A DNA stretch of 64,000 bases from Sulfobacillus thermosulfidooxidans (GTDB taxonomy: Bacteria; Bacillota; Sulfobacillia; Sulfobacillales; Sulfobacillaceae). Numbering within the stretch: the first letter of the stretch is position 1; every line of letters begins with the position of its first letter. The stretch lies in contig NZ_LGRO01000001.1 of the NCBI RefSeq assembly GCF_001280565.1, positions 2,046,001 to 2,110,000 on the forward strand, written 5' to 3'. Of this stretch, positions 7,360 to 16,013 are shown in pieces. The notes below the pieces were generated by a model. The model did no database searches, had not been told where the DNA came from, and was given only the letters and a program-made list of their open reading frames with translations. The translations under genes and the position numbers were made by a program.

Positions 7360-8343
7360 TTAATTACCAAGAATATACACCGTTAATGGTCGTACGCCCC
7401 ACTCAATAGCCTGACTTTGATCATTAAAACACAAGTCAATGCGGTTTCCCACAATGGCGGAACCTGTATCTTCAGCCACTGCATAGCCATATCCGGGGAT
7501 ATATAGATGGGTCCCTAAAGGAATCACAGCCGGATCTACTGCAACAATCCCATAATGTGCGGCTGTTCCCATGGCCGTTAACCCGGTAGACCACGCCGGA
7601 TTCGGCCAATATCCCGTGCTGACCATATAGAGTTCCCCTGTGATGGGCAAAGCTTGCCCATTCACCGTTAAAGGTTGAGCAGTTCCATAGGCTATAACTT
7701 CTGGTGAGGGGGATTTCATGATTTTCTTGGCAACAACCTTGCCAGTAAGGGGAGAACCATCTTGTACGAGGTATTGAATGGTTGTGGATTCTACACCCTG
7801 CTGTCCATTTTGAAGGACTTGGTGCCGTCCTTTAATAAGATTCGGATCAGGACGATAGGTAACAGTAAAAGGCAAACTTGACGTAATCGTTTTCTTGACC
7901 AACCACTGGCGAATGACATCGACGGTGCTTCCTGGAGCAATGGAAGCGGTGAGCGGTGGTCTGACTTTGTCTAATGGACCGAGTTTGATGCCTAGGGCCG
8001 ACAAAATACTGCCGACATGATAATCTGTGGTCCAATACTTGAAATGTCGATGTGCGGTGCGCACCCATACAGGTACAGCTTCCCGAATGGAAATCGACGC
8101 ATTCCCATTTTTCTCAACGACATGCACTTTATCCCGGGGACTTAACGGAATATGAGCTTGAGCTAATATGTTCCGAACCTTCGTTTTAAACGTCCATAAT
8201 TTGATCGATCGATTACCTGTTGGGCTGAAAACATTGATACTTACTGGGCGATAATGTGTGCTAGCCAGCCCCGTGCCAATGGCTGTAGCGGCTAAGGCTC
8301 CAAATAACCATGGCCGTACCGCTTTTAGAGTCCATGTAGCCAA
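7360..8343 (-). CDS. YabE-like secreted protein with DUF348, G5 and 3D domains
   Basis: Predicted cell-wall-active protein related to B. subtilis YabE and to resuscitation-promoting factors. The TTG at 8343 follows AAAGGAGGACAGCTT, giving 327 residues that begin with a membrane or signal segment (PWLFGALAATAIGTGLA). Two DUF348-type repeats follow (about residues 35-150), then a G5 domain (about 150-220). The C-terminal 3D domain has MVSTGYWPNP, a GTAAHYG segment, IPLGTHLYIPGYG, AVAEDTGSAI and DLCFND, with the aspartates that name the fold. The 3D domain probably cleaves peptidoglycan glycan strands. It lies directly between tatD and rsmA, the conserved Firmicutes place. Confidence 0.92.
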   Translation of the reverse strand: MATWTLKAVRPWLFGALAATAIGTGLASTHYRPVSINVFSPTGNRSIKLWTFKTKVRNILAQAHIPLSPRDKVHVVEKNGNASISIREAVPVWVRTAHRHFKYWTTDYHVGSILSALGIKLGPLDKVRPPLTASIAPGSTVDVIRQWLVKKTITSSLPFTVTYRPDPNLIKGRHQVLQNGQQGVESTTIQYLVQDGSPLTGKVVAKKIMKSPSPEVIAYGTAQPLTVNGQALPITGELYMVSTGYWPNPAWSTGLTAMGTAAHYGIVAVDPAVIPLGTHLYIPGYGYAVAEDTGSAIVGNRIDLCFNDQSQAIEWGVRPLTVYILGN

Positions 8344-8450
8344 AAGCTGTCCTCCTTTATAATTCTGTTTTGCTCTTCGGCGAGAGTTCACTGATGCCTC
8401 ATCAGTGCTCTTCCGCTACCATTCGCCTCCATATCTTCCAAAAACTGTTA

Positions 8451-9224
8451 TTATCGTCCTAAAACGCGAAACACAAAGAATATATTCGACGTAGTGGCTT
8501 CAAATACCTGCTGTGTCGAAAAATTTTTTTGAGCCGCGACCACTTCGGCCACGCGAATGACTCGTAGCGGCTCATTCCGGCGCCCTCTCCACGGCACCGG
8601 GGACAAATATGGTGAATCGGTTTCAATGAGAAGGCGGTCCATTGGAACCCATTTAACAATATCCCGTAACCCATGGGCACTCTTGAAAGAAATCGGTCCG
8701 GCAAAAGACAAATAAAAGCCTAATTCCAACAGCGCCTGGGCAAATTCCTGACTTCCCGTGAAACAGTGCAAAACGCCTTGAACGCCCCGCAGATCGCGCA
8801 AGACCGCCAATGTGTCTTCTTCTGCTTCCCGGGAATGAACGACAATGGGCAAATTAAATGTTCGAGCGAGTTCCGCTTGCTCCCGAAATACCGCGATTTG
8901 AACATCTTTAGGACTATTCATGTAATGATAGTCGAGGCCAATTTCGCCTATGCCAATGACCCGGTGTTCGGTAACCCAGGCTTTAAGTTGTTCTTTGTCG
9001 GCATCCGAAAAGGTTTTGGCATCATGCGGATGCACACCAATAAGGGCCCATGCCGCCTCATGGGCCTGGGCAAAACGGATCGCCTGTTCCGAGGACGGCA
9101 TATCATAACCGGGGATAATCATCCCCAAGCGTTGCTCACGCGCCCGCTGATAAACCTCCTCCCGATCCGCGTCGAATGCAGGATCCTGAAGATGACAATG
9201 TGAGTCAAATCCTAGCAGGTTCAC
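8451..9224 (-). CDS. tatD: TatD family metal-dependent hydrolase
   Basis: A 257-residue TIM-barrel deoxyribonuclease of the TatD/YcfH family. Metal ligands appear as DSHCHL at the N-terminus, GEIGLDYHY, PIVVHSREAE, VLHCFTGS and LLIETDSPYLSP. The GTG start at 9224 shares four bases (GTGA) with the stop of metG, so translation is coupled. This is the conserved metS-yabD pair of Firmicutes. The C-terminus (NIFFVFRVLGR) matches the usual NxxRLF region only loosely. Confidence 0.95.
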   Translation of the reverse strand: MNLLGFDSHCHLQDPAFDADREEVYQRAREQRLGMIIPGYDMPSSEQAIRFAQAHEAAWALIGVHPHDAKTFSDADKEQLKAWVTEHRVIGIGEIGLDYHYMNSPKDVQIAVFREQAELARTFNLPIVVHSREAEEDTLAVLRDLRGVQGVLHCFTGSQEFAQALLELGFYLSFAGPISFKSAHGLRDIVKWVPMDRLLIETDSPYLSPVPWRGRRNEPLRVIRVAEVVAAQKNFSTQQVFEATTSNIFFVFRVLGR

Positions 9225-11206
9225 TTGACCCGTGCCCCTTCAGGCAATTTAGCGACGGGCGCAACAAGGCTTAATTGCCCATTATCGGATCCTGCCAACA
9301 ACATTCCTTCACTCATAATGCCCCGCAATTTCACTGGTTTTAAATTGGCCACCAAAACCACTTGTTGTCCAATCAGCTGCTCGGGATTGTAATGCGCCCG
9401 AATCCCAGAGACAATCGTTCGTTCCCGCACACCATCAAATACGGTCAGTTTCAACAAACGATCCGCGTTGGGTACCACTTCCGCGTGCACAATGGTCCCT
9501 ACCCGCAAATCAATCTTTTGAAATTCTTCAATGGTTATTTCATTGACCTGTTCAAGATCATTGTGAGAATCCTGAGCGGTCAAACCCGTGACACGTGGTG
9601 ATGCTGACACAACGCGTCCTGCCTCCTTATCTTCCGCTGTCTCACCAGATAGCTCTAAGCGCGGGAACAGCGGATCTCCCCGGTTAATCCGTTCACCGCC
9701 CTGAAGCTGGCCAAAAATGGCTTCTTGGTATGAAACTACTGGTTGCGTGAGCCCCAGTTGCTGCCGGATCTTTTGCGGCGTTTCAATCAAAAATGGCGTT
9801 AATAAGACAGAAACGATGCGCAACGTCTCTGCCAAATTATACAGCACATTGTCAAGATCTTCTTTCTTGGCCGGATCCTTGGCCAAGTTCCAGGGAGCCC
9901 GGTCTTCAATATATTTATTCGCGGCATGAATCAAACGGTAGATTTGGGTTAAGGCGTCGGAAATCAGAAGTTGTTGCATGGCCTTGTCCACTTCATCAAA
10001 AATCTCCGCAGCCAATCTTGCTAAGGTTCGATCGATCTCTTGGGGTGATGGATGGAGCTCGGGAATTTTCCCTTGGGCGAACCGGTTAATCATCGCCGTG
10101 GTCCGGCTCAGCAAGTTTCCTAAATCATTCGCTAAATCCACATTAATCCGCAGTCTTAAGGCATCTTCGGTATAACTGCCATCGGCTCCAAAGGGCACTT
10201 CCCGCAAAAGATAATAACGCACGGCATCGACCCCGTACTTCTTGGTTAAAGTAATGGGATCAACCGCATTACCGCGGGATTTAGACATTTTCGTGTCCCC
10301 AATCAGCAACCACCCGTGCCCAAAGACCCTTTCGGGCAAGGGCAAATTGAGCGCCATGAGAATAATAGGCCAGATAATCGTATGAAACCGCACAATTTCC
10401 TTACCAACTAATTGAACATTGGGCGGCCAGGTCCTAGCAAACTTATCGGGATCATCTAGATAGCCAGCAGCCGTCAAATAATTGACTAGGGCATCAAACC
10501 AAACATAAATCACGTGGTCCGGATCATGAGGCACAGGAACGCCCCAACTCATCCCCGTCCGAGAAATCGACAGGTCTTCTAGTCCACTTTCAAGGAAACT
10601 CAGCATTTCGTTGCGGCGGCTAGTAGGTTGAATAAAATCGGGATGGGAAAGAATATATTCAATCATCCGGTCCTGGTAGCGACTCATTTTGAAGAAATAA
10701 CTATCTTGTTGAACCCGCTCCACCGGCCGTCCACAATCCGGACACTTTCCATCGACCAATTTCGATTCAGTCCAAAATGTTTCGTCAGGAAGACAATACC
10801 ATCCTTCATAGGTCCCTTTATATATGTCGCCTTGGGCTAACAATTGCTCAAACACCTTTTGGACAACCTCGGCATGATCGGGATCGGTCGTGCGAATAAA
10901 GCGATCATAGGAAATGCCTAAAGTTTTCCACAAAGGATCACGAATAAAACTAACAATGCCGTCGACGAATTCTTTTGGTGTTTTTCCAGCTTCCTTTGCC
11001 TTTTGCGCAATTTTTTGCCCGTGCTCATCTGTGCCGGTGACAAACCAAACTGGCTCTCCCTTTAACCGATGAAAGCGGGCCAACGCATCCGCTGCCACCG
11101 TCGTGTAAGCGTGACCAATATGCAAATTATCACTGGGATAATAGATGGGTGTTGTTAAATACCATACTTTCTGCGCTGTTGATGCCTGGTTCTCACCTGA
11201 CGTCAT
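9221..11206 (-). CDS. metG: Methionyl-tRNA synthetase
   Basis: Charges tRNA-Met. From the ATG at 11206 (AGGAAGGTG upstream) it has 661 residues. The N-terminal catalytic core begins YLTTPIYYPSDNLHIGHAYT, with the HIGH motif, and the KMSKS loop is present as KMSKSRGNAVDP. A zinc-knuckle stretch CPDCGRPV follows the CLPDETFW segment. The C-terminal tRNA-binding (Trbp111/EMAP-like) domain covers roughly the last 105 residues (IDLRVGTIVHAEVVPNADRL). It is under a T-box leader (11245-11463), so expression responds to uncharged tRNA. A GTG at 11224 is an alternative start. Confidence 0.97.
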   Translation of the reverse strand: MTSGENQASTAQKVWYLTTPIYYPSDNLHIGHAYTTVAADALARFHRLKGEPVWFVTGTDEHGQKIAQKAKEAGKTPKEFVDGIVSFIRDPLWKTLGISYDRFIRTTDPDHAEVVQKVFEQLLAQGDIYKGTYEGWYCLPDETFWTESKLVDGKCPDCGRPVERVQQDSYFFKMSRYQDRMIEYILSHPDFIQPTSRRNEMLSFLESGLEDLSISRTGMSWGVPVPHDPDHVIYVWFDALVNYLTAAGYLDDPDKFARTWPPNVQLVGKEIVRFHTIIWPIILMALNLPLPERVFGHGWLLIGDTKMSKSRGNAVDPITLTKKYGVDAVRYYLLREVPFGADGSYTEDALRLRINVDLANDLGNLLSRTTAMINRFAQGKIPELHPSPQEIDRTLARLAAEIFDEVDKAMQQLLISDALTQIYRLIHAANKYIEDRAPWNLAKDPAKKEDLDNVLYNLAETLRIVSVLLTPFLIETPQKIRQQLGLTQPVVSYQEAIFGQLQGGERINRGDPLFPRLELSGETAEDKEAGRVVSASPRVTGLTAQDSHNDLEQVNEITIEEFQKIDLRVGTIVHAEVVPNADRLLKLTVFDGVRERTIVSGIRAHYNPEQLIGQQVVLVANLKPVKLRGIMSEGMLLAGSDNGQLSLVAPVAKLPEGARVK

Positions 11207-11244
11207 GATGCACACCTTCCTCACCTGTATTTCACGCGTTTTCC

Positions 11245-11463
11245 ATAAAAAAATGCCCCACTGTCAAGGGGCGGACAATTGCCGCGGTACCACCCTTGTT
11301 CACCATAGGGCCTCTTTGGTCCGCTAACGGAGACACCGGGAGCACTACTCAAATTTCGCACTCCTGCTCAAGGGCCATAGCTCGAATCCATCCGGCTGAT
11401 CTCCCACCCTCATCAGCTCGCTATTATCGGAGTCAGGATGCGAACGCTCCCTCTCGTTGCAAG
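11245..11463 (-). promoter_or_regulatory. T-box riboswitch leader of metG
   Basis: The minus strand carries the 14-base T-box core AGGGTGGTACCGCGGC at 11281-11296 that pairs with the tRNA acceptor end. Downstream is a terminator GCCCC-TTGACAGT-GGGGC followed by ATTTTTTT (11247-11272). The upstream part folds into a long Stem I: GGGAGC (11446-11451) pairs with GCTCCC near 11340, and an apical hairpin GCTGAT/ATCAGC lies around 11400-11420. The specifier codon could not be placed with certainty; ATG is expected from the gene. Such leaders open the operon when the cognate tRNA is uncharged. Confidence 0.93.
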
Positions 11464-11470
11464 TTCTTAG

Positions 11471-11499
11471 ATTATAGACCACTTTTTTTCCGCCGTCAA
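11471..11499 (-). promoter_or_regulatory. Promoter of the T-box/metG transcript
   Basis: On the minus strand TTGACG, a 17-base spacer and a perfect TATAAT lie just upstream of the T-box Stem I. The predicted start near 11463 fits the beginning of the leader. Confidence 0.88.
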
Positions 11500-11963
11500 A
11501 ATGGCGATTTGACTCGTAAAAAATCCTTGAAATCTCTTCGTTGCCTCAGAAAAAAGTGCTCGGAAGAGGAGTGCGGTGATGGCAAAGCGAAAAACTCGGC
11601 ATCAAATCCATGCAGTTTTTGTGACCCTGTGACCTTATCCGAAGGCGAGGTGGTTCTTAGTAAATCCCAGATCTCATGGCCACGCAGGAAACCCGAATAA
11701 TCCTGTCTTCTTCCCTAGATTTAAACCTCTTGCAGGTTAAACTATCCTTCCCTGGTACTCCAAGCCCGTCAAACGATCCTTGGGCTTGCGGTTCACAATC
11801 GTCATGACCACCACACGAAGACACAACCACTATGAAGAATTCTGTCGAGATGCTCTCCGAGACAGAACCTGCGACCCCGGCTGGGACTGCTCTAAGCCCC
11901 GTCCGATGCTAGCGTAATGCCTAAGCGAATGGTTTTAGGATTTCAGGAAAGAAAGGGATACGG
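11500..11963. other. Intergenic region between metG and the accessory island
   Basis: About 460 bases with no supported gene. It contains a 17-codon frame at 11579-11632 with a moderate ribosome-binding site that I do not call. It is the left border of the island placed between metG and abrB. Confidence 0.4.
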
Positions 11964-12857
11964 ATGAAAGCTTCCTCAAGTCAAAGAAATCGAAGAAGTC
12001 GCCATACCTCCAAGTGCCCCACCATTTCGGTCGTCATTCCCGCGAAAAACGAAGCCCGCCTAATCGCTCAGACGATGATGACGGTGGCCGAAATCCTTGG
12101 GGACGCAGGTTATGCCTTTGAAATCATTGTGGTCGACGATATGTCGAGTGATGATACCGTTTTGCGTGCTCAGTGGGCTCGCCAGCAAATGTCTTCCATT
12201 TCCTGCCGGATTATTTCGACACACAAGTCATTAGGTAAAGGTCATGCCATTGCGAAGGGCTTTGCGGTAAGCACTGGGGATCTCGTGGCTTTCATTGACG
12301 CGGATCTCGAATATCCCCCTCAATCTTTGCCCATTATGGCATCCTTATTGGAAACCTACCAACATGGCTGTGCGATTGCCTACCGCATAGAGGATAAACG
12401 CCCATGGTTTGAGCGGATCACCTCAAAAGCGGCTCACCAATTAGCGACATTAGCTCTGCATCTTCCCGTTTCGGATACCCAAGCCGGACTGAAAATGTTT
12501 CCCGGGTGGTTTGCCCGCCAACATTTATCGCATCCCCGTCAAACCGGATGGCTGTATGATATCGAAACCTTGTTAACCGCTCAACGTCACGGGCTCCGTA
12601 TTATTCAAATTCCTGTGACCCAACAAAGCCTGCGCAAAAGACGCGCAGGCGTGTGGCAAATGCTCGCGTGCGCCATTCCGCTGACACAATTAGCCTGGAC
12701 TCACTGGCGTCAGTCATGGCTATCAAAAGCTCCATTTGGACGGCCGCAAAGCCCCGCCTCTTATATGTCTCATAAGCGGAGGTCTTGGCCACTCGCCGTA
12801 CCATCCAGGCCGCCGCTTTTGACCGTAGACACTTCTGACGATTCCCATTCTCATTAA
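11964..12857 (+). CDS. Family 2 glycosyltransferase (dolichyl-phosphate sugar transferase type)
   Basis: A 297-residue GT-A fold enzyme. The nucleotide-sugar binding core is clear: TISVVIPAKNEARLI, then EIIVVDDMSSDDT and LVAFIDADLEYPP with the DxD motif. A later QAGLKMFP segment corresponds to the acceptor-side motif of polyprenyl-phosphate glucosyl/mannosyl transferases. No C-terminal membrane domain is obvious. ATG 11964 has AAAGGGATACGG upstream. It is the first gene of the island that carries the exosortase. In other bacteria exosortase loci typically sit with glycan genes, so a role in glycosylating sorted surface proteins is possible but is inference. Confidence 0.85.
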   Translation: MKASSSQRNRRSRHTSKCPTISVVIPAKNEARLIAQTMMTVAEILGDAGYAFEIIVVDDMSSDDTVLRAQWARQQMSSISCRIISTHKSLGKGHAIAKGFAVSTGDLVAFIDADLEYPPQSLPIMASLLETYQHGCAIAYRIEDKRPWFERITSKAAHQLATLALHLPVSDTQAGLKMFPGWFARQHLSHPRQTGWLYDIETLLTAQRHGLRIIQIPVTQQSLRKRRAGVWQMLACAIPLTQLAWTHWRQSWLSKAPFGRPQSPASYMSHKRRSWPLAVPSRPPLLTVDTSDDSHSH

Positions 12858-13010
12858 ACCTGTTATATAAAGTGGTGTGTTTTCACATCCTTTCAGTCCC
12901 CGCTGGCACAAGCAATTATTCCCCTGCCGTGGGGTCTCTTGCATAACAGAGACAAGACGATGCGGTCGGAAACCATAACACAAACGCCAGACGATGATTG
13001 CCAGATTATT

Positions 13011-13038
13011 GAGACGATAATTGAGACAATTCTGAGAC
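13011..13038. repeat. Three phased TGAGAC repeats upstream of the island regulator
   Basis: GAGAC occurs at 13011, 13023 and 13034, each preceded by T, 12 and 11 bases apart, or about one helical turn. This pattern is typical for tandem binding of an activator, here about 100 bases before the regulator start at 13130. Confidence 0.4.
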
Positions 13039-13129
13039 ACGGACTAAAGCATTTTGAATTATTGTAAATCTGCCTCGTTACGATAATGACTCGTTAGCAC
13101 TAATTCACTTGAATAGGAGGTGTGCGGCC

Positions 13130-14983
13130 ATGATGGAGCCGTCTTTAACCGTGGCATCCCCCATGTCACCTAGTTCCCTGTTAGGTCGCCATGAAGAGTG
13201 GGCCCTTCTCAATACGCTGACGGATTTCTCGCATCCCAAACGTCCTATCGTATATCTCTTTGGACCTTCCGGATCCGGCAAATCTCATGTTGCTGAACAA
13301 TTCTTTGAATATCAAAGACATTGTGGGAAGCGTGCATTATATTCCCAGGCGCGTTTAATCGGCCAAAATGAACAAGATATCACCCGCTACGTACAACAAG
13401 TATTTGAATTTGAACCCGCCGACAAGAAATGCGAATGGTCGCAATTGGCCTTTAAAGCACGAGACTTGATTTGGATTATTGATGACTATGATGAATGGCG
13501 CCGTCATCAATTATGGTTTTGGCCCGTGTTAACCGATATGCGTCATTTGGGCGCCTGCATTGTCTTAACAGGCAAAGAGGCTCCCCAAAGACTTTGGGCC
13601 GGTCAATCGGAGCATGTGCTCGAAACTCTCCCGTTAGCAGACTTTGATAAAGAAACCATGTTGGAGATTTGTCGCCAATTTGAATTGCATGATCCGGATC
13701 TCGTATCCGAAGCCATGGCCATTTCGCGGGGACGCCCTCGCCTCTTATATGCTATGGCCCAAGGCATTAAATTAGTCAAAGACATGCTTCCTCCGGAAAG
13801 TCACTTAAATGCTAACCTTTTCCACACCCAGCTGCCCATGTTTCTGATCGAACAGGTGTGTCACCCGGGCTCGCGTCGCATGAGATGGCGAGCTGGGCAA
13901 GGCAGCCATCAGTCCTTTGATCTTCTCATGGCTGCCGCATCTTTGACACCCATTTTTACCCGTGAGTTACTAAATCAGTTAATTGGGCACAACGCGGTTA
14001 ATGAATCATGGGATGAGTTCACAAACTCCCCGTTTTTGGATGTCTTTCAAGGCGGATATTTTGGCTTATATAAAGGGCTGCGCCAACGAATTCGTCACGC
14101 CACACAACAAGCGCGTCCTTGGATTTGGGAACAATGGACACGGAAAACGGCACACTATTTCATCAATCTTGTCGAAACCACAGAAAATTCCTTTCCCTTC
14201 GTTTGGGAACAACTCGTTGGTCTTATTCGCTGGAAACTGGGCCATTCAGCCTTCGAAGTGGACACCTGGCAAGAACAGGAATGGCAGATTATCCATGAGT
14301 CAGACTTAAACACGCAGGAAAATACGGAATCCTTTTCCGTCATTGATGAGCAAAAAAGACGTTTAGGAACCCTTACATTTTTCCGCAGTCATCCGGAGCC
14401 TAAGCTCGTTATCACGGGCATCGTCAGCCATGACAATAACATGGCGGTCCCGTTCATGTTGTTTAGTCACGTGATTAAACATTCGGTGCAGTATCCTAAA
14501 ATAGTATGGGCGTTAACACCGCAACATCCCATGACCTCATCTTTTCACGCACTTTTGCACTATCTTGGTTTTATCGACCACGCAGATGGATCGCAGATTC
14601 TCGACTACAGTCAAGGGAGTGTCATCCCGTGGTTGCAAAGAATTCTACGTTCACCTCAAGGAGAGCCTCTCGAAGATCCGGTGCAAACTGTTCAAAATGC
14701 CTTGCAAGTTTTGTCTTCAGATATAGCATTAAATGAAACCAATCTCTCGCGCTATTGGCAAAGCATTGCTCACAAAGGAACGTTACGGACCTGGTTTCTT
14801 GACGCCCTGTCTTCCGCCGACTTGGGCTCTAATATTGGCGGACGCACTTTGTTAGTGCTGTATTACTTAAAGAAACAGGGCACTCACGAAGAACTCGCTG
14901 AACATCTACACTTGTCACGCGCCACGTATTTTCGTAATCACCGCACCGCTTTAGAAAAATTGTCGGCTGCTTTGTTCGATTAG
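13130..14983 (+). CDS. Large P-loop ATPase with C-terminal HTH (STAND/MalT-like regulator)
   Basis: A 617-residue predicted regulator. The N-terminal NTPase has Walker A GPSGSGKS at residues 45-52, after LLGRHEEWALL, which is the usual start of AAA_16/STAND modules. Walker B is DLIWIIDDYDEW near residue 110. The long middle has no motif I recognise. The last 45 residues (EELAEHLHLSRATYFRNHRTAL) form a helix-turn-helix, so DNA binding controlled by ATP hydrolysis is likely. ATG at 13130 has AGGAGG nine bases upstream. Its 3' end overlaps by four bases with the convergent HTH/GGDEF-like gene. It may control the exosortase island; phased TGAGAC repeats lie before it. Confidence 0.78.
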   Translation: MMEPSLTVASPMSPSSLLGRHEEWALLNTLTDFSHPKRPIVYLFGPSGSGKSHVAEQFFEYQRHCGKRALYSQARLIGQNEQDITRYVQQVFEFEPADKKCEWSQLAFKARDLIWIIDDYDEWRRHQLWFWPVLTDMRHLGACIVLTGKEAPQRLWAGQSEHVLETLPLADFDKETMLEICRQFELHDPDLVSEAMAISRGRPRLLYAMAQGIKLVKDMLPPESHLNANLFHTQLPMFLIEQVCHPGSRRMRWRAGQGSHQSFDLLMAAASLTPIFTRELLNQLIGHNAVNESWDEFTNSPFLDVFQGGYFGLYKGLRQRIRHATQQARPWIWEQWTRKTAHYFINLVETTENSFPFVWEQLVGLIRWKLGHSAFEVDTWQEQEWQIIHESDLNTQENTESFSVIDEQKRRLGTLTFFRSHPEPKLVITGIVSHDNNMAVPFMLFSHVIKHSVQYPKIVWALTPQHPMTSSFHALLHYLGFIDHADGSQILDYSQGSVIPWLQRILRSPQGEPLEDPVQTVQNALQVLSSDIALNETNLSRYWQSIAHKGTLRTWFLDALSSADLGSNIGGRTLLVLYYLKKQGTHEELAEHLHLSRATYFRNHRTALEKLSAALFD

Positions 14984-15660
14984 CTTAAGGGGGAAGGGGG
15001 TGGCTTTAAATATTGCCCCAAGGTTCGATCCGTCAAATCGGCCAACGCCCGCTCTCGCGCTTGCCCGAGGACTTCCTCCGCCGTGGATTGGGTATCGCCC
15101 GATCCCCATCCAATGGCACAAGGGCTAACCACCCCCCGTATCCGAGAAAGAACATCATGAATTTTTTTTACCGTAACCCAAGGCAAGAAAATTACCCATT
15201 CATGGGGAACCCATTGGATGACCAAATCATCATGCCGCAAATACGCTATCAAATCCACATCAGAGAATGGGCTAAGCGCATGTTCCCCGCATTGTTGGTG
15301 GTCTGGCATTCGGGCAGACATATCAATAATATATAAACAGGACCAGGCACCTTGGACGCGATGGTGTAATCTTTGAATAGCTCGGCGAATCTGACGTTCC
15401 CCGATGGTACGCGGCAATATCGTAGGGCGATCACCACTCTGCGGCACCACAGAAGGTGACCCTCCAACAAAAGTCATACGCTCGACTTCTGACATTTTCC
15501 GAAAGATGTCTTGCCAATACCAGGAAATCCTTGTCGGAGACAGATTCATTGTCTTCGAAATGGCGTCAAAATCATATCCCTCGCTCAGCAACCGCAGTAG
15601 CGTTCGCTCTTGGTTGTCCAACAATATATCTCTAGTGCCTCTTTTCCGGCGTTTCCCCAT
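14980..15660 (-). CDS. HTH protein with degenerate GGDEF domain
   Basis: A 226-residue protein with an N-terminal LuxR-like helix-turn-helix (ERTLLRLLSEGYDFDAIS, then LSPTRISWYWQDIFRKM). The rest aligns by eye with the GGDEF protein at 24594-25325: DLVIQWVPHEWVIFLPW replaces DLVIRWAGDEFVLVLPG. The GGDEF signature is thus VPHEW and the segment that holds the metal aspartate is diverged. It should not make cyclic di-GMP but could bind GTP or c-di-GMP or serve for dimerisation. It converges with the large regulator with a 4-base overlap. ATG 15660 follows CGGGGTGAGTCGCAT. Function as a transcription factor is inferred from the HTH. Confidence 0.72.
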   Translation of the reverse strand: MGKRRKRGTRDILLDNQERTLLRLLSEGYDFDAISKTMNLSPTRISWYWQDIFRKMSEVERMTFVGGSPSVVPQSGDRPTILPRTIGERQIRRAIQRLHHRVQGAWSCLYIIDMSARMPDHQQCGEHALSPFSDVDLIAYLRHDDLVIQWVPHEWVIFLPWVTVKKIHDVLSRIRGVVSPCAIGWGSGDTQSTAEEVLGQARERALADLTDRTLGQYLKPPPSPLS

Positions 15661-16013
15661 ATGCGACTCACCCCGAAAAACAATTCGTTACTTCAGACTA
15701 CCAACCCCTGCTAACCTAGTCAGTGTCAGTTGTTGTCTCACGTTCTGGCTCCTTGGACCATTACCAGCCCGAACGAAATTTTCCTGTGTTGCCGGACATC
15801 GGAACCCTATCAAGAAAACGGCATCACAAAACTGTTGCCTGGTCTCTTTTTTCGGCTCTTCTGATAGATACGTGCGATCATTGTCTGGTGGGGTAAACAA
15901 GAAGGAAAAGAGAATTATCATCCCCCCTAAAAATTCTGTTGACAGCTCACACCAATTTCTGAATGATATATGAGTAATTTGATAGGAATTATAGTATAGG
16001 AGGAGTGGACACC
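15661..16013. other. Divergent intergenic region before the SSS-type transporter
   Basis: The 353 bases show no gene. A candidate promoter for the rightward transporter is TTGACA at 15939-15944 with AATGAT at 15962-15967 (17-base spacer), about 45 bases before its start. Confidence 0.45.

Noticed and set aside
11579-11632. 17-codon frame with a fair Shine-Dalgarno upstream of the glycosyltransferase
   Set aside because: Too short, no motif and no conserved context to tell it from chance; sits in a plain intergenic region.
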